Below, one piece after another: positions 13,654-13,909 of a stretch of DNA of 13,909 nucleotides (the first letter of the stretch is position 1; each line of letters opens with the position of its first letter). This DNA comes from Patescibacteria group bacterium. Lineage in GTDB: Bacteria > Patescibacteriota > Minisyncoccia > UBA6257. The translations under genes and the position numbers were made by a program. The notes beneath the pieces were generated by a model. The model searched no databases and was not told where the DNA came from. It saw only the letters and a list, made by a program, of their open reading frames with translations. Location of the stretch: positions 1 to 13,909 of the forward strand of contig JAKJEG010000002.1 in the NCBI GenBank assembly GCA_022705545.1, in the 5' to 3' direction.

Positions 13654-13702
13654 AATGTTTGGACATCGCAAGCCAATTAACGACTTGCGATGTCGTTAAT
13701 TG
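13654..13702. repeat. Palindromic repeat copy between the PHP gene and ppsA, with two competing hairpins
   Basis: Hairpin one: GACATCGCAAG (13662-13672) with CTTGCGATGTC (13684-13694), 11 bp, no mismatch. Hairpin two: CAATTAACGAC (13674-13684) with GTCGTTAATTG (13692-13702) around TTGCGAT, also 11 bp without mismatch. They share bases and cannot form together. The left 19 bp (13654-13672) are identical to 4261-4279. The element starts 4 bp beyond the stop of the PHP gene. Confidence 0.85.
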
Positions 13703-13706
13703 TTAA

Positions 13707-13909
13707 TTAATTCATCTTTTTCTCAAAAAATGCCAATATTTTTTCTATTTCCCAGCTGTTAATAATATCTTTTTTCTCTGCCCACCCTCTTCTTGCCTGA
13801 GCAATTCCAAATTCAATAAATCTTAATTGGTCTTTATGGTGAGAATCGGTATTAATAATCATTTTCACTCCCATTGCTACTGCTTTTCTAATGTTTTTAT
13901 CATTTAAAT
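13707..13909 (-). CDS. polX: C-terminal part of a PHP-domain protein, probably DNA polymerase X family
   Basis: The frame enters from the right edge and runs 67 codons to TAA at 13709-13707; the N-terminal bulk is outside the window. The fragment reads LNDKNIRKAVAMGVKMIIN then TDSHHKDQLRFIEFGIAQAR and RGWAEKKDIINSWEIEKIL. NTDSHH is the late metal-binding motif of PHP phosphoesterase domains (NTDAH in most). The combination of that motif with an ARRGW stretch and an IIN motif about ten residues later is typical of the C-terminal PHP domain of bacterial PolX (gap-filling polymerase with 3'-5' exonuclease). A stand-alone PHP hydrolase is possible because the polymerase part is not visible. It is transcribed toward ppsA, with a palindromic repeat immediately after the stop. 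Confidence 0.75.
   Translation of the reverse strand, partial: LNDKNIRKAVAMGVKMIINTDSHHKDQLRFIEFGIAQARRGWAEKKDIINSWEIEKILAFFEKKMN

Overview
The window is AT-rich (about 30% GC by eye), tightly packed and almost entirely leftward (minus strand). It most resembles a Candidate Phyla Radiation (Patescibacteria) genome, probably Parcubacteria-like. Reasons: compact versions of core proteins (SecA without a C-terminal zinc finger and with a shrunken helical wing, a short-form HPF), a type IV pilus set without other secretion genes, a stand-alone lysine-rich mini-protein, and starts that almost all lack a Shine-Dalgarno sequence. TGA is used as a stop (murB) and TGG as Trp, so this is the standard bacterial code, not the UGA-Gly code of Gracilibacteria. 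The lineage is inference; no rRNA is present.

Layout from left to right. 1-150: C-terminal end of a plus-strand gene of unknown function, convergent with the pilin gene and overlapping it by 4 bp. 147-4167: leftward group mraY - pilT - pilC - type IV pilin. The pilin has its own promoter (667-694), and the leader of pilT holds phased A/T tracts. 4168-4600: gene-free mosaic of degenerate inverted repeats. 4601-9543: leftward operon hpf - secA - scpA - scpB - D,D-carboxypeptidase. It has a 9-bp gap at secA/scpA and 16- and 20-bp overlaps further down. 9544-10111: a separate small unit with a consensus-like promoter, a GC-rich repeat, a compact three-way-junction sequence, a 29-codon Lys/Thr-rich gene and a perfect 16-bp-stem terminator. 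10112-11050: murB. 11145-13553: ppsA. 13707-13909: C-terminal part of a PHP-domain protein, probably PolX.

How the genes fit together. MurB and MraY are the cytoplasmic precursor and lipid-I steps of peptidoglycan synthesis, and the S11 carboxypeptidase trims the finished wall. SecA drives export, ScpA/ScpB are the SMC partners for chromosome segregation, and HPF parks idle ribosomes. PilT/PilC/pilin form a retractable surface pilus. PpsA makes PEP from pyruvate, which can feed gluconeogenesis and the MurA step.

The parts least explained by known genes are the intergenic ones: a palindromic repeat family with core GACATCGCAAGTCGTT, seen in three intergenic regions and able to form competing hairpins, and the small transcription unit at 9616-10115.
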